From NCBI GenBank assembly GCA_036583965.1, contig JAZBQD010000034.1:930001-994000 (forward strand): a stretch of DNA of 64,000 bases. The letters are read 5' to 3'. Below the pieces are notes generated by a model. It searched no databases. It saw only the letters and a program-made list of their open reading frames with translations, and was not told where the DNA came from. This stretch comes from Prunella strophiata (taxonomy: Eukaryota > Chordata > Aves > Passeriformes > Prunellidae). A program made the translations under genes and the position numbers. Shown in pieces: positions 24,780-64,000 of the stretch (its first letter is position 1; every line of letters starts with the position of its first letter).

Positions 24780-27700
24780 GCACAATATTCCCATGCCTGC
24801 CTGGCTGCAGGAATTTGAGGAGCAGTCTCTGGGTGTGCCCTGCTCAAACAAGGCCGTGCCAGTGACTCCTCCCCAAGATCTGTGTGACAGATCTGTGTCA
24901 CACATCTGCACAGCAGCCACGCAGGGACACAGCTGCTAATTAGTGCTAATGAGGCCCCTGCTCACGGGCGGAGGCACAGCAGGGAGGTGGGGCAGTTCCC
25001 ATCCCAGAGAACTCGCTCTGCTAGTTTTCCTTCGAGGATGAGGATGGGGGGAAGTGGAAGGGAAAGTCCCGGCAGTGCCGCTGACCTGGAGATATCTCTG
25101 TGTTGTGCAACAGAGCGGGGATTCCTTGAGGGTCACCTCAGCCTCGCTGTATCGAAACAAAAGTAATCCTGTGCTGAGAAAAGCCCTGGAAACCTCCATC
25201 CCCCCGGGCTGACTCCACTGGCACTCAGCCATCGGTTCTGTCCATGTTTTCTGTCCATTCATTGTCCCAGGGAAGGATTTGCTCCCTGGTTGTCCCCACC
25301 TCTGTTCCCACACAGGCTCTGTCTGTCTCTCACATGCCCTGGCACCACCACAGCACACCTGGGGCATGATTTTGGGAGTGACACCGTTGGATTTTGTCTC
25401 ACTACATCTTTTCTGGATAAGGAGCTGAACTATTTCTCCTGACATCCTCCCACACTGGGCTGTCCTGGAGCTGGCCAAGTTTCCCTGGCAGCTGCACAGC
25501 CCAGACAAGCCCAGTGTCACCAGGGTCCTTCCAGGAGCCACTGCCCCTCTTACTCCACAGGCTGGCAGCAGAGCAGCTCAGGGGGAACTGGAGATCCTGG
25601 GAGCCTCAGCCAAGCTGATTTGAAGGTTCCCCACTCCAAACAGGTCCTGGAGCCTAAACAGGGAAGCAAAGCAGCCACCTGGGCATCTCCAGGCACATGG
25701 CAGGGAACAGCCAGGCAGGGAAACTGAGCTGTGAGGATCCCTTAGCTGGGAAGGAGGGGTTTGTGCCAATGTGGGAACCTGGTGGCCAAACAGGTGAAGC
25801 AGCTTCTCGGGAAACTCCTGACCTGGCACTGAAAAGGAGAAACTGGGTGAGCAACAGCTTTTGTCTCACAGCTCTGGAGGTGGCTGGGGTGGAAGGGGAG
25901 AGTCCTACACAAGGGACTCCAGCAGCTCCTGCCTCCATCCCAGCTGTCCAAGAGCTGCTGTGTCCAGGGTGGGTCCCGTGCTGGCTCTGGGGAGAGCAGA
26001 GCTGCACACAGGGCTGCAGCTACAGCAGAGCCAACGGGGACACCTGGGGACACAGAGGGAAGGGGGAGAACTGACCCCAAAAGGGGCAGTGAGATGAGCA
26101 AGGAGCCCAGAGCCACCCCACCATAGCAGTGACCATGGGACACCTACACAGAGAGGACAGACAGGTGGCTGTGACAGGATAATGGCAGAGCTGTGGCAGG
26201 GCAGTGGCAGGACAGTGGCAGGGCAGTGGCAGGACAGTGGCAGAGCTTTGGCATGGCAGTGACAGGGCTGTGTCAGGGCAGTGGCGGGGCTGTGTCAGGG
26301 CAGTGGCAGTGAAGTGTCAGGGCTGTGGCACAGCAGTGGCAGGGCAGCAATGTCTGACCCCTCACAGCATCTTCCCAGCCCAGGCAGGGCTGGGGCTCCC
26401 CCACCTCACCCATTCCCAGCTCAGGCCTGCAGCAGCTCCAGGTCACCTCCTCATCCCGCTCTTTACAGCAGCCAGGACCTGCCCTTTGGTTTATTCAAGC
26501 ACTGACAGCGATTCAAAAGTGTTGGAAGAGCAATTTTTCACCACTGACTAAAAATAGCAGAGTGAAATTCCAGAGCTGCCTCCAGCGCCACCGGCCAGGC
26601 CCGGCTGCCCGGGACAATGGCATTTGTAGCCCACGAGTGACAACAGCACAGGCCGAGCTCCAGCTCCCGAAATAACAACTCAGAAAGGGCAAATTCTGGC
26701 TTTAATTACAGCCAGACAAAAAGGAGTGTTTCAGAAGAGCATTATCAGACTATCTGAGCACGCAGTGCCAGCTGGAAACTGAGCAGGGAATGCAGAGGGA
26801 GCGGGGTGGCCTCACCACACAGACACACCAACTTCAGGTATTCCCGAGGGGGGGAGGCACACACAGCTGGAGCTTTCAGAAAAACTGAAGCCTTTGGCAC
26901 AAGGAAAAAAACCCTTCAGGCAGCTGGAAGGAGCTGATGGTCCGTGACAAGGAGCCTCCAGCCCTGCATTCAAACCCAGGAGCACACAGGGATTGGCCCT
27001 CTGAACCTCTCCAATGTGCACAGAAGAAACTCCATGTGACATCCTGGAAGTGACTTTTCTCAGTTCCAGATAACCAAGATTGGATTCCTTCTGGGAAAAT
27101 AGTCATTCCCCAGCAGAAAGCCACCCATCCTGCCCAGCTTCCAACCCCAAACCAGCTGGAAGTGCCCAAACATGGCCCCATCAAACTCCCTTCCCAATTC
27201 CAGCAGCAATCCCGTGCGCTGGAGGCAGTGGAGGCTCCTGGATGGGAGCCCTGCCAGGTGATGCCCACCTGGACAGGGCAGGGAGAACCCACCTGATGCT
27301 CTTCAATATTCAGTGTGAAAAAAGGCACTTTTGGATATAGAGCAACCTGAGTGCACCTGGAACAAAAGCCAGGCTGCAGCAGAGCTGCTTTCTGAAAAGG
27401 ACCCAGTGACCTGATCCTGACAGCTGAAAGGAAGAAAAGTTTCACCATGTCTCTCTCCAGGGACCTCATCCTTCCATGGGTGAGGAGCTGCTGGGAGAAT
27501 TCCAGGTGCCAGGCACTGAGGGGATGCAGCACACTCAGCCACCCAGACACAGCTGTGCTCCCACTGAAACGTGCAGGGGAAGAGCCAGCAACCAGCCAAG
27601 CTCCATGGGGAAAGAGCAGCTTCCAACAGGGAGGAGAGCTCTGGGCATCCCTCCACAGCAGCCAGGCCTCGCCACTCCTGCTTCCTCTTGGATTGCACAA

Positions 27701-28659
27701 CTGGAAAGCAGAAACCAGGCTTGGTGCTGCCAGTGAAGGGTGAACTGAGAAATATTTGGGATTTTATTAAGCAATACACACCCACGTGCCTGGCTGCACC
27801 AAGTGAGGAGACTGCAGGAGCTGTTCTGTGCAGGCAGCAGCTTCCTCTGACTGCACCAACTGAAGGGATAATTTTTATATTTTTAATTTAGTGCTGAGCT
27901 CAGCTTGATGCCTTTACCTACACCAAGAGCTAAACAGTATCACTTTTGTGTACCTGGGTCACACACAGCATGAGATTTGTGCATCACTTTTATGTCTGCT
28001 CCAGCAGAAACCTCCCATGTCCAAAATTTGGGAATCCAGAGAATGGAGAACAAGTCAGGCTATCCCACCTGCTACAACTGCAGATCAGAGACTGTGTGAG
28101 GCAGAGCACAGACTTGGAAGTCTCAGCCCCCAGGAATAACTGTGCACAAGCCCAAGTGTTACAGCAACAGGCCAAGAACCTCACACCCAAGTCCTGCTGT
28201 TCCCATGGAAGGTGGAGGCTCAGCCTCAGCCAGAGAATCTCAGCTAAGCAACACCTGCCAAGGGGATTTAAAGCATCCTTTAAAACCCTGATATTAATGA
28301 TGTCCTTCACAGATTGCCTGCCCAGCTGCAGGAGGAGGCAGGTGCTCCCTGGGACACATGTGGGTTGGCCAGAGAGGTCAGGGCAGTCCCACGGAGCCAG
28401 GACCCCTCTGTCTGGGTTAGCCCAAAAGGCAGAGTAGAAAAGGCTTCTTAAAAAAACACCCTGAGGTTCTGGGATTGGGATGTTAAGGGCAGGGTGCTGC
28501 TGCTGCAAGCTGTCCTTCCTCTGCCTCAGGTGTTCAGAGCACCCCAGGTAACACTCATAACCCACCTGCCTTTGGACTCTTTCTTGGATTTCTGCCTCCT
28601 TCTGAAGTCACAGTTTTAAGCTCCAGCTTCAAAAGAGCAACTGAGTGTGCTGGAGAAAC
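24780..28659. other. Intergenic sequence, no gene seen
   Basis: Moderately GC-rich DNA with several chance open frames, the longest on the minus strand at 26876-27700. None shows a recognisable domain or splice-bounded exon. It contains the GGCAG minisatellite at 26175-26350. Confidence 0.55.
26175..26350. repeat. GGCAGTGGCAGG-type minisatellite
   Basis: An imperfect tandem array of 10-12 bp units of the type GGCAGGGCAGT / GGCAGGACAGT, with GTGTCAGGGCT variants, spanning about 175 bp. Purine-rich on the plus strand and degenerate at both ends. Confidence 0.75.
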
Positions 28660-29180
28660 ACAGAACCATGGAATCACTGAGGCTGGAAAAGCCCTCCCAG
28701 CCCATCGAGTCCCAGCTGTGCCCCATGCCCACCTTGTCCCCAGCCCAGAGCACTGAGTGCCACCTCCAGCCCTTCCTGGGACACCTCCAGGGATGGGCAC
28801 TCCAAACCTCCCTGGGCAGTTCCAATCCCTGAGCACCCTTTCCATGGGGAAATTCCTGCTGCTGTCCACCCTGAGCCTGCCCTGGCCCAGCCTGAGGCCG
28901 TTCCCTCTCCTCCTGTCCCTGTTCCCTGGAGCAGAGCCCGACCCCCCCGGCTGTCCCCTCCTGGCAGGAGCTGTGCAGAGCCACAAGGTCCCCCCTGAGC
29001 CTCCTTTGCTCCAGGCTGAGCCCCTTCCCAGCTCCCTCAGCCTCTCCTGGGGCTCCAGCCCCTTCCCAGCTCTGTTCCCTTCCCTGGACATGCTCCAGCC
29101 CCTCAATGTCCTTGCTGCAGTGAGGGGCCAGAACACGACACAGCACTGACGGGCCTCAGCAGGGCCAGCACAGGGAGAAA
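28660..29180 (-). mobile_element. CR1 LINE fragment, minus orientation
   Basis: Reverse complement of the CR1 tail: 'accatggaatcactgaggct', 'cacctccagggatgggcact', 'gaggccgttccctctcctcc', 'ctcctttgctccaggctgag', and further 5' 'gtgaggggccagaacacgac'. It extends about 100 bp further 5' in the element than the copy at 24391-24779. The two are so alike over about 350 bp that short translated segments (for example SREQGQEERERPQAG) are identical. Confidence 0.85.
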
Positions 29181-29320
29181 CATCCAGAAACACAAACTGA
29201 GCTGTGAAAGAGCTGCCTCCAACCTCCAGCCCTGAAGCTGGCACCAAACTGAGCAAAAAGCAGGAGTTTCCTGGACTAGAGAAAATAAACCAGGAGTCTG
29301 TACTATATTCTTAAATATGG

Positions 29321-29326
29321 TTTAAT
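29321..29326 (-). terminator. ETF1: Distal polyadenylation signal ATTAAA of ETF1
   Basis: ATTAAA on the minus strand in an AT-rich context, about 2.94 kb after the stop codon. Cleavage would be expected near 29295-29310. It is the only strong hexamer I see in the last AT-rich block. Confidence 0.5.
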
Positions 29327-29994
29327 ACTCTTCTCCATTTCTGTACATCACAACACCAAGATATCACTGCTTGGGATCTCTCTGCAGAGGCTATATAGTA
29401 TGCAAAGGCTAGGATCTCCCACCCCCACTGAGTGTGTTTGCATGTGTAAGTGTAATACATATCAGTATATATTGATATACACATCAATATATAATGCAAT
29501 ATATATCACTGAAGAGAACACATTGATTAAAGAAATACAAAAATTTGGCATCATTTCCAAACTTAAATAGTAAAAATAAAAACTACAAAAAGGAGCTGCA
29601 TACCCTAATGTATCATGTGAAACAACAAGCAGTATATTCAAAAATGTAAATTTACAACCAATTTTTGTGGTCTTGTCATGTCACGTTAGACCCATTTACA
29701 ATGGCAAAATCCAGAACATACTGCTGTGAGGGCCAGGGCTGTGCTCAGCCCTGAGCAGACCCAGCCCCAGCTCCAGGGAGAGATTCCAGCTCGGTGTGAG
29801 GACAGCAGCAAAGCTGCCGGCCAGGTCAGGGACCAGGGGGACAAATGGTATTGCTAACAGGGACAGGAATTTTGGACCTCAAAGAACAGTGTGGCAGAAA
29901 TTTGAAGAGAAGCTCCCTCTGTTCAAGTGAACCAGGACAAGAGGCAAAGGTTTGCAGCTGGAACAGGAGCTGCTCCTGAGGGAAGCACCAGGAG

Positions 29995-31110
29995 AGACGC
30001 TGGGAGAGCCCCCGGGGAGGGAGCAGGACCTGAGCTGTGTCACTGCTCCCCTGGGACAGGAGCTGAGCTGAGCCACTGCTCCCCTGGGACAGGAGCTGAG
30101 CTGTGTCCATGCTCCCCGGGAAGGAGCTGCCATGAGACCACTGCTCCCCCTGGGACAGGAGTGAGCTGGGCATGCTCCCCTGGGAGCAGGAAGCGCGCTG
30201 TGTCACTGCTCCCTGGACAGGAGCTGAGCTGTGCCACTGCTCCCTGGGAACACGGACCTGAGCTGTGTCACTGCTCCCCTGAGGACAGGAGCTGAGCTGG
30301 GCCACTGCTCCCCTGGGACAGCAGCCTTAGCTGGCCACTGCTCCCCTGGGAAGGAGCTGAGCTGTGCACTGCTCCCCTGACAGGAGCTGAGCTGGGCCAC
30401 TGCTCCCCTGGGCAGGAGCTGAGCTGGGCCACTGCTCCCCTGGGACAGGACCTGAGCTGTGTCACTGCTCCCCTGGGACAGGAGCTGAGCTGTGCCACTG
30501 CTCCCCTGGGACAGGAGCTGAGCTGGGCCACTGCTCCCCTGGGACAGGAGCTGAGCTGTGTCACTGCTCCCCTGGGACAGGAGCTGAGCTGGGCCACTGC
30601 TCCCCTGGGACAGGAGCTGAGCTGTGTCACTGCTCCCCTGGGACAGGACCTGAGCTGTGTCACTGCTCCCCTGGGACAGGACCTGAGCTGTGTCACTGCT
30701 CCCCTGGGACAGGAGCTGAGCTGTGCCACTGCTCCCCTGGACAGGAGCTGAGCTGTGCCACTGCTCCCCTGGGACAGGAGCTGAGCTGTGTCACTGCTCC
30801 CCTGGGACAGGAGCTGAGCTGTGTCACTGCTCCCCTGGGACAGGACCTGAGCTGTGTCACTGCTCCCCTGGGACAGGACCTGAGCTGTGTCACTCCACCT
30901 GTGACAGGACCTGAGCTGTGCACTGCTTCCCCTGGGACAGGATCTGAGCTGGGGCCACTTCTCTCCCCTGGGACAGGAGCTGAGCTGAGCCACTGCTCCC
31001 CTGCGACAGGACCTGAGCTGTGTCACTGCTCCCCTGGGACAGGAGCTGAGCTGTGCCACTGCTCCCCTGGGACAGGAGCTGCCCTTGAGCCACTGCTCCC
31101 CTGGCCTGCA
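29995..31110. repeat. 33-bp minisatellite, roughly 30 copies, in the ETF1 3' UTR
   Basis: Tandem units built from CTGCTCCCCTGGGACAGGAG followed by a 13-base half that varies as CTGAGCTGTGTCA, CTGAGCTGGGCCA or CTGAGCTGTGCCA, with a GACCTG variant. The centre (30400-30900) is nearly perfect and both ends are degenerate with indels. Each unit holds self-complementary parts (GCTCC with GGAGC; TCCC with GGGA). As 33 is a multiple of three, the array is open in long frames on both strands, giving an 11-residue periodic peptide (AQLSSCPRGAV on the minus strand). That is a by-product of the period and not evidence for a protein. Confidence 0.9.
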
Positions 31111-31527
31111 GGGCCCCTGCCCCCCAGAGTGTCACCAGCAGGCTGGCCACACCCCAAGGATGAGCCCCCTGATCTATGGATGCTCTGTGGAACAGGCAGG
31201 ACACAAAGCCTGGGCAGTCTGGGACCATGCAGAGGTGATCCTTTACCTCCTGAAGGGCACATCCCCACAGGACAGACACTGCTGGGAGCTGGGTGTTCCC
31301 AGGGCTGTGCCAGTGCTCCACAGATCAGAATCAAATATTCCACACTCCCAACACTAATTCAGCCTCCACTCCACTGACTCAGTATTCCTGTCAAACAACC
31401 ACTTCCATTTAAGACCTGTGGGCTCAAATTCACATAATCAAGGAAACCTTACACAGTCCTAAAGCGAAAAGAAAAACTTACTGAGGAACAAAAAGCCAAG
31501 TGTACCTTACTTCACTGAAATTTCATG

Positions 31528-31533
31528 TTTATT
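31528..31533 (-). terminator. ETF1: Proximal polyadenylation signal AATAAA of ETF1
   Basis: AATAAA on the minus strand about 735 bp after the ETF1 stop codon. Its use would give a short 3' UTR without the minisatellite. Confidence 0.45.
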
Positions 31534-32267
31534 TTTGTCAAGACTGAAAAAAAAAATTCCTGAAGGCTGCACTGCTCAAATCCAAATTAAGCCCAAGACT
31601 CCAGCAGCATTTTCATTGCAATCCATGAAGTGCATTTCCTAGTTTGTAAGAGCAGTGTTTCTGCAAATAGATTAAAGCACGTTCGGCTGGTGAGCCTCCC
31701 CAAACCATCAGAATTTGCAAGCCACATGTAATGAACCAGCACTCAGGTCAGTGCCTCCTCAAGCTTTTGAAGAGAATTATGGCTCCAACCTCGTTCCATT
31801 TCTTCTGCAGGCTAAGCTGAGAATGCCATGTAAATGGGTCACAATGCTGCCAAAAGCAGCAATTGATTTCTCCAATCAAAGTATAAAGAAACAAACCAGT
31901 AGGATCTTACTTCTATTAATTTTGGAAGGAAGAGGTTTACAGCAGTTAATGTATCATGAAGGTTAAAAAAATCATTTCCATAAAATACAAGAGCAACCAA
32001 TTTCACCATTGAGTAAAAGTAAAAACTGGGATTCTTTTTAAATTAGTCCGAAGTGGCATATAGGAACTTAGTAGTTTGCTGCTGTACTGACACTATGACA
32101 AATCAAAGTGTAGGGTTTTGCTTTCTTAAATCCAAATGCTCGTGGATCAAGTTCTGGAAATGTTCCAATTCTAAGGCAGGGATCAGTTGTGTTTTCCACC
32201 ATGAGTTTGCTCCTTGGGTTGGATGCTGGAGGGGCGAGGCACGTGTTGCCGGACCCAGCTCGACTAC

Positions 32268-56497
<24,230 letters not shown>

Positions 56498-56850
56498 GGC
56501 CCTTGACGTCACTTCCGGGGGGAGCCGGCAGCGGGGCGCCGCGCCATTGGCCGCCGCCCCACCCCGTGCACGCGCGCGGGGCATTGTGGGGCGCGTAGTC
56601 CGGAGGCCGCCTGGCGGGCGGGGCGGGGCGGGGAGGGAGCGAGCGCGCGGGTCTCGCGAGAGCTGCGCACAAGGGCCCGCGCGCGCTTGAAGGGCCCGTG
56701 AGGGGGGGCGGGGCCGGGGCGAGCGGGAGCGGGGAGCGGGGGCACGGCCCGGGCGGGCAGCGGGCTCGGCGCTGGAACGGCCCCGGGCACCGACACGCCA
56801 CAGCCCCTCTGCACGCCGCCCTCGGGAAACCGGCCACTCCTGGGGCTTTG

Positions 56851-57684
56851 TGTCACCCGAGAGCTCGCACTGACCCTCCCATCATCGACAGCCAGTGCCG
56901 AACCTTGGGGACAGGCCTCTGGGCCACGGACCCCAGGCAGTGCCCAGCCCGTGCCACTGTCCCCTCATCCAGCCCACACTGCCCGGCTCTGCCCAAGAGG
57001 ATTCCAGCGCAGGGAGGGTCAGAGCCTCGCAGAAGCCCGGAGACAACGCCCACTGCTGTCCGCTCATCCATGCAGGGGCTGCTCCATTGTGGGAGGCAAG
57101 CACGTGGGTCAGACACAACTTGCCTTTCATGGACCCAGCACTGAGGATCCCTCATCACACGCTGGGCCACCTCTGTCCCCTCTGGTGGAAACTATCTTGA
57201 GTGCCGGAACAAACACCATCCTTTCCTCCCCCCTCATACTTGAGTTGGCAGGACAAAGCAGCTGCAAACCCGGTTTTTGTTCCAGTTCAATAGACACAGA
57301 GTAAGAGATGGGGGAAAAGGAGAACACAGCTACATTTAAGCACCTCCCTGCAAGGCTGGGCTGCTGAAAGCACAGTGGGCGAAGTGCTGCTCAGGCCTGC
57401 AGCCTATTTTGTAAGGCTCAGCCCAAGCACAAGGTGCCTGATGGTGAAGTCCCACTGCTGCTGCAGCCACAGGACTTGGGGCACTTCATGAGAGCAGCAC
57501 TGCACTCAGAAGAGCCCAATCTCAACCTGACACCAGAAACCTTTTTGCCTGTGAATGATGCAGAAGTTCCAGAAAGTTACAGCTGCCTGGTTGTTCCCTC
57601 TGCAGCTGTCACAGGAAGTAAAGTGCTCATGTTCTCCATCAAAGGCCAGGAGACCAGGAACTCCATGTTGGACACTTTTCTGCT
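56851..57684. other. ETF1-HSPA9 intergenic spacer, no gene seen
   Basis: GC-rich at first, then neutral. It lies between the ETF1 promoter and the HSPA9 polyadenylation signals. No exon-like segment, RNA gene or mobile element recognised. Confidence 0.7.
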
Positions 57685-58374
57685 TTTATTTTAAAAAAAT
57701 CCAGAATGGATCCAGTAACAGTTTTATTATCAAGGAAATTGTTTTACCATAAGCAGAGAACAGACACAGGATGGAGCAGAAGGCTTAGACAAGCAAAGTA
57801 CTGAACTTCCACGCTGCCTCTTTTTTAAGAAATAATGTTACAGCTGAGTTTGAAGTAGCCCCTTTTCCTTCAGAACAAGGGTACCAGCCTAGCTCAGGGC
57901 TAGATAGTCTCCAGCAACGTCCCCAGCCTTGCCCCTGCTGCTCACAGCCCTCCACCTGCTCCCAGCTCCTCAGACCCACAAGGAGGGGCCATGCAGGCCT
58001 TATTCTCTTCCCCCTTCTGGGACAGCTTCCATCTCCACCCTCCAATTTCATGACATGGTTTCCAAGCTTGGATCTCGCATTTACTACACCATTGTGTCAA
58101 GTATTAAATGATCAGCCAGTCCCCAGGTGCTCAGGGAACACGCCAGGGTCAAACTCATAACTTTGTCTGGCATGAATTAACTTCCATCAAGTGACAATTT
58201 ATCTAGCAGACACATCACTAAGTTTATACATTGAAGAATTTTATATATAGAATACTGCAAAAACACAGTAAGTCTGAATTCTGCCCCTTGCTGCTCAGGA
58301 AGGTCCCTTCTCTCCCAAGCATCAAGAAAATCGACCTCTTCATCCTTCTCTTGTCAAGACAAGACAGAGACTCC
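57685..58374 (-). other. HSPA9: HSPA9 3' untranslated region with two AATAAA signals
   Basis: Downstream of the HSPA9 stop codon there are two minus-strand AATAAA hexamers, at 57723-57728 and 57685-57690, about 650-690 bp after the stop. Both fit a 3' UTR of roughly 0.7 kb. The extent is inferred from the hexamers only. Confidence 0.6.

Positions 58375-64000
<5,626 letters not shown>

Larger units (their letters stand above)
29300..32267 (-). other. ETF1: ETF1 3' untranslated region (inferred extent)
   Basis: Downstream of the ETF1 stop codon the sequence is AT-rich and UTR-like at 31.36-32.27 kb, is interrupted by the 33-bp minisatellite (30.0-31.1 kb), then is AT-rich again at 29.3-29.7 kb, ending near an ATTAAA signal. 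Without the minisatellite the inferred UTR is about 1.8 kb, comparable with the roughly 2 kb ETF1 3' UTR of other vertebrates. The extent is inferred from signals, not from transcript data; transcription could end earlier at the proximal AATAAA. Confidence 0.55.

Noticed and set aside
24936..25541. Minus-strand open frame of 201 codons
   Set aside because: No family recognised, biased composition and no gene structure around it; judged a chance frame.
26876..27700. Minus-strand open frame of 274 codons
   Set aside because: No recognisable domain, composition typical of random GC-moderate DNA (rich in W, S, G, C), no matching splice or promoter signals, and it lies in an interval with other chance frames.
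22712..29299. EGR1 expected downstream of ETF1 by human gene order
   Set aside because: No zinc-finger coding sequence or EGR1-like exon is visible on either strand in this interval.
29995..31110. Array of direct repeats resembling a CRISPR
   Set aside because: Units are contiguous, without unique spacers, in a vertebrate 3' UTR-like context; this is a minisatellite.

Overview
This is vertebrate, almost certainly avian, nuclear DNA. Coding sequence is split into short exons with GT..AG borders, two CpG islands sit over first exons, and at least five fragments of CR1 retroposons, the dominant bird LINE, are present. The species cannot be named from the sequence. All recognised genes lie on the minus strand.

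Layout, left to right. 33-5995 is an error-rich, collinear second copy of 36372-42227 (ETF1 exons 2-5 and the introns between them). It is followed by 128 bp of unrelated sequence and a 500-N scaffold gap (6124-6623), so it is best read as an assembly duplication. 6624-22048 is the first intron of FBXW11 (beta-TrCP2), whose first coding exon is at 22049-22093 inside a CpG island. 22.4-29.3 kb is intergenic, with short tandem repeats and three CR1 pieces, two of which form a closely matching inverted pair. 29.3-56.3 kb is ETF1, encoding translation termination factor eRF1. It has ten coding exons totalling 1314 nt (437 codons plus stop), all intact. A 33-bp minisatellite of about 30 copies lies in what I infer to be its 3' UTR. 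A (GAG)10 tract sits directly upstream of its start codon, and a dense CpG-island promoter lies beyond that. 57.7-64 kb holds the last four coding exons of HSPA9 (mitochondrial HSP70, mortalin); the rest of that gene lies beyond the right edge.

The genes do not form a pathway. ETF1 ends translation, HSPA9 imports and folds mitochondrial proteins, and FBXW11 is the substrate receptor of an SCF ubiquitin ligase. ETF1 next to HSPA9 in the same orientation is the vertebrate order. FBXW11 next to the ETF1 3' end is not the human order (5q35 versus 5q31), so this is either a lineage rearrangement or a join to verify. The points most worth a second look are the 3'-UTR minisatellite, the false duplication, and an unidentified splice-bounded open segment inside an inverted repeat near 14 kb.
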